From: Candidatus Goldiibacteriota bacterium HGW-Goldbacteria-1
GTDB taxonomy: Bacteria; Oederibacteriota; PGYV01
Length of the DNA stretch: 25,482 nucleotides
Assembly (NCBI GenBank): GCA_002839855.1
Contig: PGYV01000017.1
Span: 1-25,482 of the forward strand
Direction: 5' to 3'
The notes below the pieces were generated by a model that ran no database searches, was not told where the DNA came from, and saw nothing but the letters and a program-made list of their open reading frames with translations. Both the position numbers and the translations under genes were made by a program. Position 1 is the stretch's first letter, and each line of letters begins with the position of its first letter. Below, piece after piece: positions 1 through 12,240 of the stretch.

Positions 1-3000
1 CATCCAGTTCATACATCCTTACGTTATTCGCTGTTGCCTGTCCGTTGTTGGTTATTACCCCAACCACTGTTATCGGATAACCGGTGCCGGTTATTGCAGG
101 TGCCGCAGTCAGGTTTACGCTTAACAAAGCCCCCGTCTGAACAGTTAATACATTGCTTGTCGTAATAAAACTTGAAACCGCAGCGCCTGAATTGCCATCG
201 GAACCTGATGCGTTTCCGGAGAATGTTACCGTTCCCGCGCCCGCCGCACTGTATGTCCACTGATATACCTGTGATGTTCCGCCCGCTATTGACGCCGCTG
301 CCGGTGCCGGTCCGTTTATTCTTATTGCTCCGCCTGTTCCCGCAAGTATCAACGAAGTAGGAGGTGTAACATTAACTGCCGGTGCATTGCCTGTATTTGA
401 AACCACCATTGTTACAGTAAGCCACTGCCCTATATTTTTTGCCGCAGGTGTATATATAGACGAACTAAGCGCTGCAGGTGATTCAATGCTGATATAATTA
501 CTGTCTGAAGCTACAGAAGTTATTGTGGCTTTGCTGTATGTGGAATACCCGATAACTGATGTATTTACCGCAAGATTTCCTGCCGCTGTTGCCTGATATG
601 TCCAGGTAAACCAGGCGTTAGCGCCGGATGCTATATTAATTGAAGCCGGTGCCGGACCTGTCAGATAATTAAAGTTGCCTGTTCCAATTTTAATAGGAGA
701 TAACGAAACAACTCCTTCCGCAAGGCTGCCGCCCGTATTAGTAACGTTAATCCTTACCGTTATTGTCTGCCCCACACTGACCGTGGAAGGAACAATAAAA
801 ATATCCTGTGCTAATGAAGCATCGGCAACAACCTGCAGCGAATTAGAAGAACCGGAAGTAATATCCGTACTTACTTCACCAAGGCTTCGTGCCAGATTCA
901 TTATTACATCTGTTCCTGTTGTGGCAGCGCTTCTATAAACCCATGTGAAACCGGCATAACCTCCGGCAGGAATATTTGCAGTTGAAGGATCCGGGCCTGA
1001 CACATAAACACTGTCAAGAATTGGAACAATTGGGTCAGGAGTAGTTGCCGTTGCAGGTACCACACCTGTATTACTTACGCTCATTATAATTGAATACATC
1101 TGATTCTGATTGATAACCGCCGGGGTTACATTTATCCAGCTTAAAAGCACAGGAACATTAGGCTGAACCGTGACGTGATTACTTTCAGCCTGAGCTGCAG
1201 TCTGAACCATAAGGCCGCTGTTATTATCTGTTCCTGCCGCGTTTGCCGTGACATATAATGTTCCAATTGATGTCGGATTAAGAATCCAGGTGAAATATCC
1301 TGTGGAACCGCCGGTTATGGTTACGCTTACAGGTGATGGTCCGCCTGCAATTGTATAACCTGCAGTCCCTTCTACCGCAAAACCGGTAGGTGTAACTGCA
1401 TTAGCTGTAGCCTGCCCGTTATTGGTGACTGCCATTATTACTGTGACCGTGAAACCTGTTGTTCCTACAGTTGACGGTGCTGCGGTAATAGACGCAGTAA
1501 GTGCAGCCGGCGACTGAATTGTTATTATAGGAGATGTAAGCAGTCCGCTTTGTTTTACAACTGAAGAATTTTCATCCGTTCCCTGCGCCCTTGTCGTAAG
1601 GCTTACAGTTCCCGGTGCGGTTGCCTGATATATCCACCTGAATTCCGCGGAAGAATTTCCGCCTATTGTCTGATTTACCGGGGTTGTATTAACCGTAAAA
1701 GTACCGGTGCCTGAAATTACCGGTGTTACTCCATTTACATTTAAAGCATCCGCCTGCCCGTTATTGGTGACTGTCATATCTACCGTAACCATCTGTCCAA
1801 CACTTACCTGAAGCGGGTATGCCCTTAAGTTAGCCGCAAGATTTACAGCTGTTTCTATTATAACACCCTGCGAACCGGTGACTGACGAAGATACCGTTCC
1901 AAATGTGGAATCTGTGCCGGTTGCATTTCCACTGAAATATACCGTACCGCTTCCTGACGCAGAATATGTATATGTAAAGACCTGTGAAGCAAGGCTGTTA
2001 ATTACAACATTTGCCGGTGATACAGGCAGTATAGATACCGCGCTTCCGTTTCCAAATACTGTAAGCGGATTTGCGTTTGTATTATTGCTTGCGGCGCCGC
2101 CGCTGTTTGTTACCGTCATGTGTACTGTTATAAGCTGCCCGACACTGACCGTTGCCGCGCTTACAGAAAGCTGCGAATCAAGCACAGCGCTGTCATTTAC
2201 TTCCACTATATTGCTTGAAACTTTTGCCGAAGTTACTGTCCATCCCGCATTTCCATCCGTGCCTATTGCACTGGCGGAGAAAGAAACACTTCCGTTTCCG
2301 CTGCCAAGCTGATATACCCAGGTAAAGTAACTTACTAAACCGCCTGCAATATTTCTTGCAACAGGCGCCGGTATTGAAACAGAAGCTACCGTCCTTGCAA
2401 GACCGTCAACCACAACTTCAAGCGGCTGCGGAGTAACGCTTACATTCATTGCAATTGCAGCTCCCGCTTCATTAGAAACAGCCATTATAACAGTTACAAG
2501 TTCCCCTGTTTTCGCAGGGTCAGGTGCTGCTGTTATTACAGAAGTCAGTTTGGACGCTTTTTCTATTATAAGTCCGCGGACTGCGTTTGTGCTTGTAACA
2601 ACTACACCGGAATTACTATCAGTGCCTGTTGCATTTCCGGAAAAATTCATGCTGCCTGTCCCAACTGCTGAATATGTCCAGGTATAGTAAGCCGAAGAAT
2701 TGCCCGCTATAGTCTGCGGCCCGGGTAAAGGGCCGGAAACTTTAATACTGGAGCCGGTGCTGCCCGTAAGATTTAAAGCCGAAGGCGCAGTTACATTTAC
2801 CGCTGCCGCGCTTCCGGTATTGCTTACATGCATCACAACAGTGTAAATCTGATATAGCGAAACTGTTGAAGGTAATATTAAACCCGCAGTTAATACAGAC
2901 GGCGACTGAAGTACAACCTGTGAAGACGTTACCGGTACCGCGGTTTTTATAAGTCCGCTGTTTGAATCATTGCCCTGTACTTCACCGTAAAAACTTACAG

Positions 3001-6000
3001 TGCCTGTGTTGGATGTTGAATATCTCCACGTGTATGCGGCAGAAGCTCCGCCTGCAATATTTGCGGATGCAGGCAGCGGGCCTGATACAAGTGAAAGGCT
3101 GCTTGCGTCGCCTATAACCGTAATTAGCGGAACTGTATTATTAACAGCTGCTTCTCCCGAATTGTTAACATTCATTACAACCGTTATCTGCTGGCCAACA
3201 CTTTTCGGCGAAACTATGGGCTGATAAGTTATTGAAAGTACCGGCTGGCTTTGTACCGTAACCGTATTACCGGAACCAATCGGGCTTGTTATTGCGCCCG
3301 TATAAACTGACGCATTAAACCAGACTTCACCGCTGCCGTCTGCGGAATAAGTCCATGTGAACTGTGCATAACCGCCGTTTGCCGGAATAACCGCTGATGA
3401 CGGAACCGGCCCTGAGAGTAATATTACAGAAGCGGTGGAGCCCAAAGCCGCGTAAGCATCTGCGGATGTCGCAAGCGAATCCGCAAGGCCATTATTTGTA
3501 ACACCGGCTACTACAGTTATTATCTGCCCTATAGTTACCTGAGCAGGTAATGATGTAACTGAAGGCATAGTTAAAAGCGGCTGCGGTGTCTGAACCACAT
3601 TTGTTAATATATTTCCAGCAGCAGAAACCAAAGCTCCTGAATATTCATCAGTTCCATAAGCAAGACTTGTAAACTGAATCGTTCCGCTTCCCTGAACCGA
3701 ATAAGTCCATACAAATAAAGTATTGGAAAGTCCGTCTATAACTGCATTCGCAGGAACAGGCCCTGTGATGATTGAAGCCGCCGCATCGCCCGCCACATTT
3801 ACATATGAAAGGTTTGGCACAACATTAAGCGCCGCTGCCTGCCCGCTGTTTGTAACGCTCATTACAATTGTATAGATCGTACCATCATTTGCCACAACCT
3901 GCGGCCCGGAAACCTGCGCGGTTAAAACAGCCTCGCTATTAATTGTTACAGCCGCAGACGTAAGTAAAGAACTTTGTTTTACAAGCCCGCTGTTGATATC
4001 AACAGCCACAGCTCTGGAAGTAAAGTTAACAATTCCCGAAGAATTAGCAGAATAAGTCCATGTAAAGTGTGCCGTTGTGCCGCCGGAAATATTAACGGCA
4101 TCGGGCGATGTAAGCAGTACAACTGAACCCGCGCCTGCAGTTGTCGGTGTAACACCAATTGCACCAACAGCTGTTGCCTGCCCGTTATTTGTAACAGACA
4201 TTACAACCGTTATATACTGTCCGGTAGAAACAATTTCCGGGGATGCAGTGATAGTTGCGCCAAGGCTTACCGCATTCTGAATTGTAACAGCCGGGGAATT
4301 TGAAATGTTTGAATTAATCAATCCAAAAGTTGCGTCATTTCCCCTTGCGTTACCGCTGAAATAAACAGTACCCGCCTGAGTGGCGTTATATGTATAAGTG
4401 AAAAGCTGGCTTTGTGTGGAATTTAAAGTTACATTTGCAGGTACCGGCCCTGATGCAAGTGCTGCCGCGCCTGATCCGGAATTATAAACCGTAAGCGCGC
4501 TTGCGTTGACGGAATTACCGGTGGAACCGCCTTCATTTGTAACTGACATTATTATTGTAATTACCTGCCCGACGCTGACATCAGTGTCAGATATTATTAT
4601 TTCGCTTGTAAGCACCGCGCTTGTCAGCACGCTGACATCATTGCTTTGAACCTGAGTTCCTGTAACAAGCCAGCCTGCGTTTGCGTCTGTTCCAATTGCG
4701 CGGCCGGTGAAACTTACTGTTCCCGTCTGCGTACCTGCGTTATATATCCAGGTGAAGTACTGCGTTGTGCCGCCTGCGACACTTTTGCTCACCGGAACAG
4801 GCGAACTTACAAATACCGGATTCACGGAACCTGTAAGAATAAGCCCAAGTACCTGAGGCGTAATACTTACATTGGAAGCAGTGGCGGCGCCTGTTTCATT
4901 TGTAACGGCCGCTATAACCGTAATCTGCGCGCCTGTTTTAGTGGTTGAAGGCGAAGCAGTTAAAGCCACTGACAGATTTACGTTTTTCTGAACATTTGTA
5001 ACCGCAGACGCATCTGCGCTGGATTTTATAAGTCCGCTGTTGATATCAGTACCTGAAGCCCTGCCTGTAAAAGTAACGCTTCCTGTTCCTGTTGCCGAAT
5101 AAGTCCATGTAAACCATGCCGCGCTGCCGCCGTTTATATTTTCAGATGCAGGAGCCGGCCCATTTACCCTTATAGCGGAACCGCTTCCAAATAACAAAAG
5201 CGTTGACGGAGTAATAGCAGAGCTGTCAGCGAACCCGGTATTGCTTACAAGCATCCTTACCGTAAATATCTGTCCCCGTGTTACAGTTGATGGAACCGCG
5301 ATATAACTTACCAGTGTCACAGGTGTTTCTATTATTACTTCGGATGATATTACAGGAACAGCAGTTATTATTTCGCCTGAGTTTATATCAGACCCGGAAA
5401 CCTGTCCGTAGAAATTAACCGTGCCGGTGCCGACTGTACTGTATACCCACGTGAACGAAGAAGACGCCCCGCCGGAAATACTTGCGCTTGAAGGTGATGG
5501 GTTTGATACTGTATTTATGCTGCTTGCGTCGCCTATTACTATAATAGAAGGAGAAGCTGAAGAAAGTGTTGCGCCGCCCGTATTTGCCACGTTCATCACA
5601 ACAGTTATCTGCTGGCCTACGGATTTCGGAGAAACTACTGCATTAAAGGTAATTACAGCTGACGGTTTATTCTGGATGATTACGTTATTGCTTAAGGCAG
5701 ATGCGCTGTCAAGCGGCCCGGTTGTACTGCTTGCGTATCCGTTGAATGATAAGGTTCCGGAAGCATCAGCGGAATATGTCCAGGTGAAAGATGCGTACCC
5801 GCCGTTGCCCGCGACATTTACAAGCGCAGGTGAAGGCGAAGTTAAAAGCGTGGCGCTGCCTGAATTGATACTTAAAACACCCTGCGTATCAGCGGCATCA
5901 GCAAGCCCGTTATTTGTAACACCAAGTACTACTGTAATTATCTGTCCCACACTTGCCTGAGCCGGAGCTGCGGAAATTACAGGTACTGTAAATAAAGGCG

Positions 6001-9000
6001 CCGGAGTTTGAACAACTACATTTATGAACGGCGCAGTTCCCGTAACTGTATTCGTACTGTTAAAATCTGTACCTGAAGCATAAGCGCTGAACTGAACTGT
6101 TCCGCTGCCCTGAGCTGTATAAGTCCATCTGAATACCTGTGCCGCACCGCCCGCAATTACCGCGTTTGCCGGTGATGCCGCAGAAAGCGCAACCACCGCG
6201 TCGCCCGAAACCGTAACCGCCGATATAACCGGCGCCACGTTAAGCGCAGAAGCCTGTCCCGCGTTTGTAACTGTTAACGATATGGTGTAAGTGGTGCCGT
6301 TATTCGATACCGAAGGCGCATTCCATAACGCAGCGTTAAGTACAGCTTTTGCCTGAACTGTAAGAGATTCTGAATCAGGAATATTTGAAAGAATGTTTAC
6401 ACCGGAATTTTCATCCTGTGCCGTAACCCTGCTTGTGAAAGAAGAAACTCCCGCGCTGTAAGCGGATAATGTCCATGTAAAATACGAAACAGCTCCGCCG
6501 GAAATTACAGCGGCAGCCGGAGTTGAAATTACGGCAAACGCCGCAGTACCCTTGACCCCGGGTGCTGAAGGAACTGCATTTACTGCGTCAGCCTGACCGT
6601 TATTTGAGACTGCCATGGTAAGCGTGAAGACCTGGCCTGTTGAAACGTAATCAGGAAGCCCCTGAAAATAAGATACAAGTACAGGTGCAGTTTCAACGGC
6701 TGCGGATGCGGTATTGGCAATACCGGTATAAATTATTTTCCCGCTGTTTACGTCAGTGCCTTTCGCACGCCCCTGGAAAGAAACGCTGCCCGCCGTCTGC
6801 GCGGTATATACCCATGTGAAAGAAGTTTGCTGTGTAGGCGCAAGAGTTGCCGATGCCGAAGGAGAACTTGTAAGTGTGAATGAAGCAGAACCTGAAATAG
6901 TCAGCGGCTGCGGATATACAAGATTAGCATCGCCGTCGCCGTTGTTCATTACATTCATAATAACCGTTATATTCTGCCCCGCGGATAAACTTAAAGGCGA
7001 TGCCGTAAACGACATTATGTCAAGAACAGCTGCCGGAAGAATTTCAATACTTGACGAACCTGAGACTGCTGAACTTAAAGCCCTTGCGTCATTCGCGTCT
7101 GTTCCCGTAACATTCGCGCTAAATGCAACCGTTCCCGGTGAAGTGCCTGAATATGTCCAGGTAAATTTATAAGACGCGCCGCCTAAGAGACTTGTTATTA
7201 TAAGCGGGCTTGGAACACCTGCAGCCAATGCAGTTCCATTGCCGGCAACTGCAATTGCGGACGGCGCCACATTTAACGCAGCTGCTCCGCCTGTATTTGT
7301 AACGCTTAAAACCACTGTAATTATTTCCCCTTCAGAAACTATCGCAGGGAAAGCCGAAACAGATGATGTCAGTGCAGCTTCGTATACTATTAGGACATTC
7401 TGGCTTGTCGCAGTTGATGAGTATTTTACCACGCCGGTATTATCTTCAGTTCCCTGCGCCCTTGCAGAAAAATATACTGTGCCGGTTCCGACCGCAGAGA
7501 AGGTCCACTGGAATGTTGCAGAAGCGCCTCCTGCTAAAACAACTGCCGCAGGAACAGAACCTGTCATAAGCGCCGAGCCGTTGCCAAGTACAGGCACAAG
7601 ATTGGACGGGTTTGGCAGCACGTTTGAAGCTGTTGACTGCCCGTTGTTTGTTACTGTCATGGATACATTAAATGACTGCCCCACATTTACGGAAGCAGGC
7701 AGACCGTTAAATTGCGCGCTTAAATTCACGGGAGTTTGTATCTGACACGATGATGTGGTATTGTATGTGGAATTAACAACCGCTCCGGTATTTACCTCTG
7801 TTCCCGTTGCATAGCCGCTGAAAGAAACATTGCCTGATGCTGTCGGGCTGAATGTCCAGGTGAATGTGCCTATGGAATTGCCATTGATTATCTGTGACGC
7901 GGGAACCGGCCCTGTAACAAGTGTTACACTGCCGCCTCCAATTTTTACAAGCCAGTTGCCGCCCTGCTGCGGAGGGTTAACCCCGGACACTGCTGCCTGT
8001 CCGTTATTGGAAACCACCATTACAACTGTAAGTATCTGCCCCACATCCACAGACGCGGGCAATGTATTAAACTGCATGGTAAGATCTGCCACGCTCTGTA
8101 TTATTACATTCTGCGAAGAAGCGTTTGTTATTGAACCCGTTCCATCTGTGGCTTCTGCTGATGAATTAAAATTAAGGGTGCCGGAACCGGAGCTGCTATA
8201 TATCCAAGTCAATGCACCGCTTGCTCCCGGGGCAAGTACAATTCCCGCCGACGGCTGGGAAATAATCCCCACTGACGGCGCGCCGGAAATTACCGCAGGC
8301 GTCATTGAATACGTATTCACATTGCCGGTTATAAGCCCGTTATTTGTAATTGTCAGTATTACCGTAAGGCTCTGCCCCGCGCTTATGATATCTCTTGAAA
8401 CAGAAATCGCGGATGAAAGCAGCGGTGAAGGCTGTAATATTTCAACCTGGTTTGAACCGCCCTGAGCGGATAATACTGTCACGCCCGTGTTGGCATCCGT
8501 TCCGCTTGCGGAACCGGTAAAATTAACCGTGCCAACTCCGGTTGCGGAATATGTAAACGTAAATACCCTGAAAGAATTTCCCGGAATGTTCTGCAATGCA
8601 GGCAGCGGCCCTGTAAGCCTAATACCTGAACCCGTCCCTGCTACAGTTATAATATCAACTGAATTTGTATTTACGTTATTTGCGGTTGACTGTCCTGTAT
8701 TTGAAACAGTCATTAAAAGGGTTATTGTCTGCGAAGTAGCCACAATAGACGGCACGGCATTTAATGATACGCTTAAAGCCGAAGCTGACTGTATAGTAAC
8801 AGTCGGGCTCTGCGCGTAATTGGAGTATTTTGTAACGCCGTCATTATTATCAACACCGCTTGCCCTGGCGCTGAATATTATGTTTCCTGCGGTGTTAGCC
8901 GTGTATACAAAAGTAAATGCCGCGGATGCCCCGCCGTTTATCGGCGCGGAAACCGGCGAAGATGATACCGATGCCGTGCCTGTCCCGACAGTATTTATAA

Positions 9001-12000
9001 CCGGCAGCGCGTTTGTGACTCCCGCCTGGCCGTTATTTAAAACTGTGACCACAACCGTAATATTCTGCAGTGTGTTTACAGTTGCAGGCAGCGCAGTAAC
9101 ACTTGCTACAAGGTTTGAAGGTGTCTGTACTGTTATAAGGTTTGAAGTTGAAGCGTTGGTGCTTATGGAATCGCCGGAATTTTTATCCGTGCCGTTTGCC
9201 ATGCTGCTGAACGAAATATTTCCTGCCGCATTTGCCGTGTATCGCCATGTGAAAGCCGCGCTGGCGCCCGCGGTGATGGTAAGCGCAGCCGGAGAAGGCC
9301 CTGAAATATAAGTACCGCCGGCAGTTCCTAAAATTCCCGGCGCTTCAGGCGTTATGTAATTTGCCTGGCCAAGCCCTGTATTTGTAATGTTTAATATTAC
9401 CGTTATTTCCTGACCCACGTTTACTATTGAAGGTACCGCACTCATCTGCGCGGCTAAAATAGCGCGCGTTTCTATTATAAGGTTGTTTGAAACTACAGAG
9501 GCGGAGGCTATGTTTCCAAGGGAGTTGCCGTCCTGGCCAATTGCCCTGGCAGAAAAACTTACAGTTCCGGTTCCTACCGCTGAATAAGTCCATGTAAAGA
9601 ATCCGGTTCCATTGCCTGCAATTGTCTGGCTGGCCGGCAGAGGTCCGGTTACATAAAGCGCGCCGCCGGTTCCAATAATTACCGGCTGTGAAGGGTTGGG
9701 CATTACATTTACCGCTGACGCCCCGCCTGTATTTGTAACGGTCATTATCACAGTAACAATTACATCAAGGTTTACCGCAGACGGCACAACATCAATTCTG
9801 GAACTTAATGCCGCTCCGCTTAATATATCGCTATATGCGGATGTAGTTACCGTACTTTGAATTAAAGAACCTGTCAGTGAATCAGTGCCTTCTACATTTC
9901 CTCTGAATGCCACGCTGCCGATGCCGTTTGCAGTGTATGTCCATTTAAATACAACTGTGGAATTGCCCGGAATTGTTGCGGACTGCGGAATTGGTCCCTG
10001 CGCGGTAGAAATAAGCCCGCTTCCTAATTTAGTTAAAGGCTGCGGGTTGGGTGTAACGTTAACCGCAGATGCCAGTCCTGTGTTTGTAACCACCATTGTC
10101 ACAGTAAACATCTGGCCTGTGGAAACCACCACAGGGCTGATAAATATTGCCGACTGTATTGAAGCCGGCGTCATTATTAGGGTTGTATCGTGAGTGTATA
10201 AAGACGTAAGTGCAGCGCCGCTGTTTTCATCTGTTCCCTGCGCGTAGCCGGAGAATGAAACAGTACCGGTGGAAATTGCTGAATAAATCCATGTGAAGTT
10301 ATATAAAGACCCACCGGAGATATCCGCAGAAGCCGGAGAAGGCGCTGAAATAAGCGTTACAAGCGAAGCATTCGGCGCGTCAAGCGTGGGCATAACACTT
10401 AAAGCTGCTGCCTGACCGCTGTTTGATATGGACATGATAACTGTTAAACTGTATCCCACTCCCGCTTCAGCCGGTATTGAAGTCATCTGCGATGAAATTG
10501 AAGCCGCGGACTGGGCAAGCATTGTTACATTATGGTACGCCGATGTGACATTCCACCCTGAATTAGCGTCAATAGCCGTTACACGTCCCGCAAGGTTAAT
10601 GGAACCGGCGCCTGTTATTGAATAAGTCCAGGTAAATACTCCGCTGCTGCCGTTTGTAAGTATCTGGCTTCCCGGAACAGGGCCTGATAAAAGTGATAAA
10701 GCTCCGGCGCCCGTAATATTAAGCTGCGGAGCTACATTATTTGCAGTGGCTGACCCTGAATTTGTAACACTCAACATGACTGTTAAAACATTTCCCGTGG
10801 ATGCTTTGTAAGATGATAGCGATATCTGCGAAACCGGAGCGGCAATTGTCTGAATTGTAAGCGAAGGCGAACTTGCAATATTTGAAACTATTGCTGTTCC
10901 ATCGTTTGCGTCAGTTCCGGATGCGCGTGAAGTAAAAATTAAATTACCCGCGGCTGTTGCCGAATAAGTCCATGTAAATGTGGAATATGTACCGCCTGCT
11001 ATAACCCTTGATGCGGGTGTCGGCCCCCACGACCAAACAGCTGCTCCCGTGCCGGACATTCCCAGAAGTTCAGGTACTGGTATCACCGTATTAGCTGATG
11101 CCTGTCCGTTATTGCTTATGCCCATTACCACTGTCACAATCTGGTTCTGTGTCACAACTGCCGGCAGTACAAACATTTCTGAAGCCAATGCCGGCCTTGT
11201 CTGAATAAGCGTGTCATCCCCGCTAGAAACTGACTGCTTTACCACAAGGCTGTTAACATCCGTCCCCTGCGCGTATCCGTTAAAAGACATATTCCCCGCC
11301 GCGGTCGCGGAATATGTCCATACAAAATCAGCAGAAGTTCCGCCGGTTAACGCCCCAATGCTTGCAGGCGATGGCCCGGAAATTAAAAGAACATTTCCCG
11401 CGCCTCCCGTTGAAAGCTGCGGAGTTACAACGTTAAGCGTTGCGCCGCCATTATTTGTTACACTTAACCTTACCGTAAAAACCTGATTTAAACTTACATT
11501 TGCCGGTGATATTACGCTTGAAATAATGTTTGCGGCATTCTGTATATTAACATTTGGAGTAAGTGTGATATTGGACTGTTCCGTAACACCCGAATACAAA
11601 TTTATACCCGTTGCATAAGCACTGAATGCAACCGTTCCGGACGCAGCCGCGGAATAAGTCCATACAAAAGTATGCGAAACAGAACCTGCCATTGTAAATG
11701 TGGAAGGCGATGAAACAAGATTAAGAATTCCGCCGTTTATAAGCGTCATATTTCCGGCAACATTTTGCGCCGTGGTTTCGCCTGTATTTGTAACAGTCAT
11801 GTAAACATCTATCTGCTGCCCCACGGAAACCTGGGTTGCGGACACATTTGTCTGCGCGGTAAGATTGGGCCTTGAATATACCGTGATTGTATTTGAATCT
11901 CTCTCCCTTGCTACATATAGTGTTGATGAACTTGCGCCTATACCCTGCGCGCTGCCCGTAAATCTTACAGTGCCGCTTGTCGTTGCCGAATATGTCCAGG

Positions 12001-12240
12001 TAAAGAAACCGTCCGCACCCGACGAGAGGCTTGTTATAGGAGTGGGCGACGCGAGAAGAGTTACAACTCCCGAAGCCACACCTGTAATACCAAGCGGCGA
12101 AGCTGTAATATCTGAAATATCTTCCGTGCTGTTATTGGTTACCCTTGCCACAATTGTAAGGTGCTGTCCAGTGCTGATTGTAATTGCGGAAGATGGCATA
12201 ATACGCATATTATAAACAAGGTCTGTGGAATTAGCGGACA
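1..12240 (-). repeat. Tandem array of at least 35 diverged repeats, period about 345 bp (115 aa)
   Basis: The FTWTYSA-type motif recurs about every 345 bp. Its central codon (plus-strand cca or a replacement) falls, for example, at 257, 602, 941, 1286, 1634, 2318, 2678, 3026, 3353, 5105, 5780, 6473, 7157, 8204, 9245, 10628, 11318 and 11996. I count 35 occurrences between 257 and 11998, and a further unit is cut at the left edge (VTNNGQATANNV). Checked spacings run from 327 to 360 bp, and every position I tested is in the same reading frame. Units are clearly related but none looks identical to its neighbour. The central Trp is replaced by Tyr or Phe in units near 1967, 4391, 8551 and 8903. 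Confidence 0.92.

Noticed and set aside
7830-8465. 211-codon and many similar plus-strand frames across 1-12500
   Set aside because: They recur with the 345-bp period and are antisense to the repeat fibre. The minus-strand frame carries the signal peptide, ribosome site and domain motifs.
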